64,000 bases of DNA from Aplidium turbinatum (taxonomy: Eukaryota > Chordata > Ascidiacea > Aplousobranchia > Polyclinidae). The DNA is taken from positions 23,896,498-23,960,497 of the forward strand of contig OU964921.1 of the NCBI GenBank assembly GCA_918807975.1, written 5' to 3'. Made by a program: the position numbers and the translations under genes. This document shows, piece after piece, positions 63,382 to 64,000 of this stretch; position 1 is the stretch's first letter, and every line of letters begins with the position of its first letter. Below the pieces are notes generated by a model that worked only from the letters and a program-made list of their open reading frames with translations, had not been told where the DNA came from and searched no databases.

Positions 63382-64000
63382 GTTACTTGGCAATAAATAG
63401 TTGAATTAAAATGTCGCAACATCTGTAGTCAATTTATTAGTTCTGAGGAGATAGATATCATTGAAGGAGGAGACACAATTCGGATACCAGACCTGTGTTA
63501 TTGAGGGAAGTGCGTCTGCCGTAACAGCCACTTGCATGCGGAATGCATTGCGTGGATTCGTTGTTTGTAAAAAAGCAAATCTAATCATGAGGAATGTTTA
63601 TAATTTAAAGTTAGTATTTTTTTATTAAAAGTGCATGGAGAATCATCAGATCCCTATTTAATAGCTTCATAGCCTACGCTACCTGTCATATACGACCTGC
63701 AAAATTGACCCTCCAACTCGATTAGTTTGAGATCACTGACTACCATCAAAGATTGATTTCTCCAACTTTCACCATGCACAAATAAGGATTGATACTTACT
63801 GCGGTGTACCAGTGCTGTGCAAAATCAGATAAGGGTTGATCGGCCGAGAGGTCGCCAAGCTTTAGTCCCTCATTTTATTATTTGCTTATAGCGCAAAATC
63901 AATCCGTGTGGTTGGCTGTTTGCTCCTTTGCACCGCACTAACACGCAGCAGAGGCCTTTATGCCCCAACATGTCAAGTAAGCATTGAAACGGCCAATTCC
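63382..64000. other. no gene recognised
   Basis: AT-rich DNA to the window end. No further exon of the host gene could be supported. Confidence 0.45.

Larger units (their letters stand above)
60408..62844 (-). mobile_element. mariner-like DNA transposon, copy 2, carrying nested insertions
   Basis: The left part 60408-60852 and right part 62597-62844 match copy 1 at 45899-47152 (GGGTCATCAATAATAAT end, CTTGCTCTCCAGGTAAGACC, and AGGTCCTTGCAAATATCACT). The middle of the transposase is gone and replaced by a hAT fragment, a LINE and a foldback. A direct copy of ATATTTGATTTAAT-type words at 60575-60620 shows further local rearrangement. Confidence 0.85.

Overview
The window is eukaryotic, animal-type DNA. 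It is AT-rich and intron-dominated, packed with nested transposons, and threaded by one host gene on the + strand. No bacterial-style operon, rRNA, stand-alone tRNA or CRISPR array was found. Frequent AGGCCTA/TAGGCTAC words, tRNA-headed SINEs, several non-LTR retrotransposons, hAT/mariner/pogo-type MITEs and a Mag-like Ty3/gypsy element fit an aquatic invertebrate or basal deuterostome. The species cannot be named from sequence alone.

Host gene: about 22 exons of one coiled-coil gene run from 4761 to 63381. Every exon has AG/GT borders (one candidate GC donor), and the codon phases chain without conflict from first to last, giving about 985 codons with no stop. Several exons resemble FHAD1 (forkhead-associated domain protein 1); the FHA domain itself would lie upstream of the window. 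Nearly everything else is mobile DNA in its introns or flanks.

Layout: 1-4430 holds a transposase fragment, a foldback element and nested hAT-type elements. 5.6-9.1 kb holds a foldback split by a TAGGGTGG-ended transposon, then a second foldback. 10-18 kb is LINE remnants with foldbacks. 19.6-23.6 kb is a decayed, nearly full-span LINE with two insertions. 25.8-26.6 kb is a hAT relic with an 8-bp duplication. 35.4-40.2 kb is a young, whole-looking gypsy element. 42.4-45.1 kb is a LINE/MITE/SINE nest. 45.9-51.0 kb holds a mariner-like element and a 3.8-kb transposon with an intact 740-residue ORF. 53-62.8 kb holds further MITEs, degenerate ORFs and a nested mariner/hAT/LINE/foldback stack.

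Two signals stand out. (1) Eight foldback elements in at least five sequence families share one design: inverted arrays of roughly 13-16-bp words (longer in one family) flanked by 9-bp target duplications. Four of them carry telomere-like TTAGGG cores. This suggests one mobilising system acting on many arrays. (2) A transposon family with TAGGGTGG ends and 8-bp target duplications is present as one intact copy and two decayed copies, plus a coding fragment. It encodes a divergent hAT-like transposase with a D...D...CxxH...RW...AVER motif order. Both inferences need database comparison, which was not possible here.
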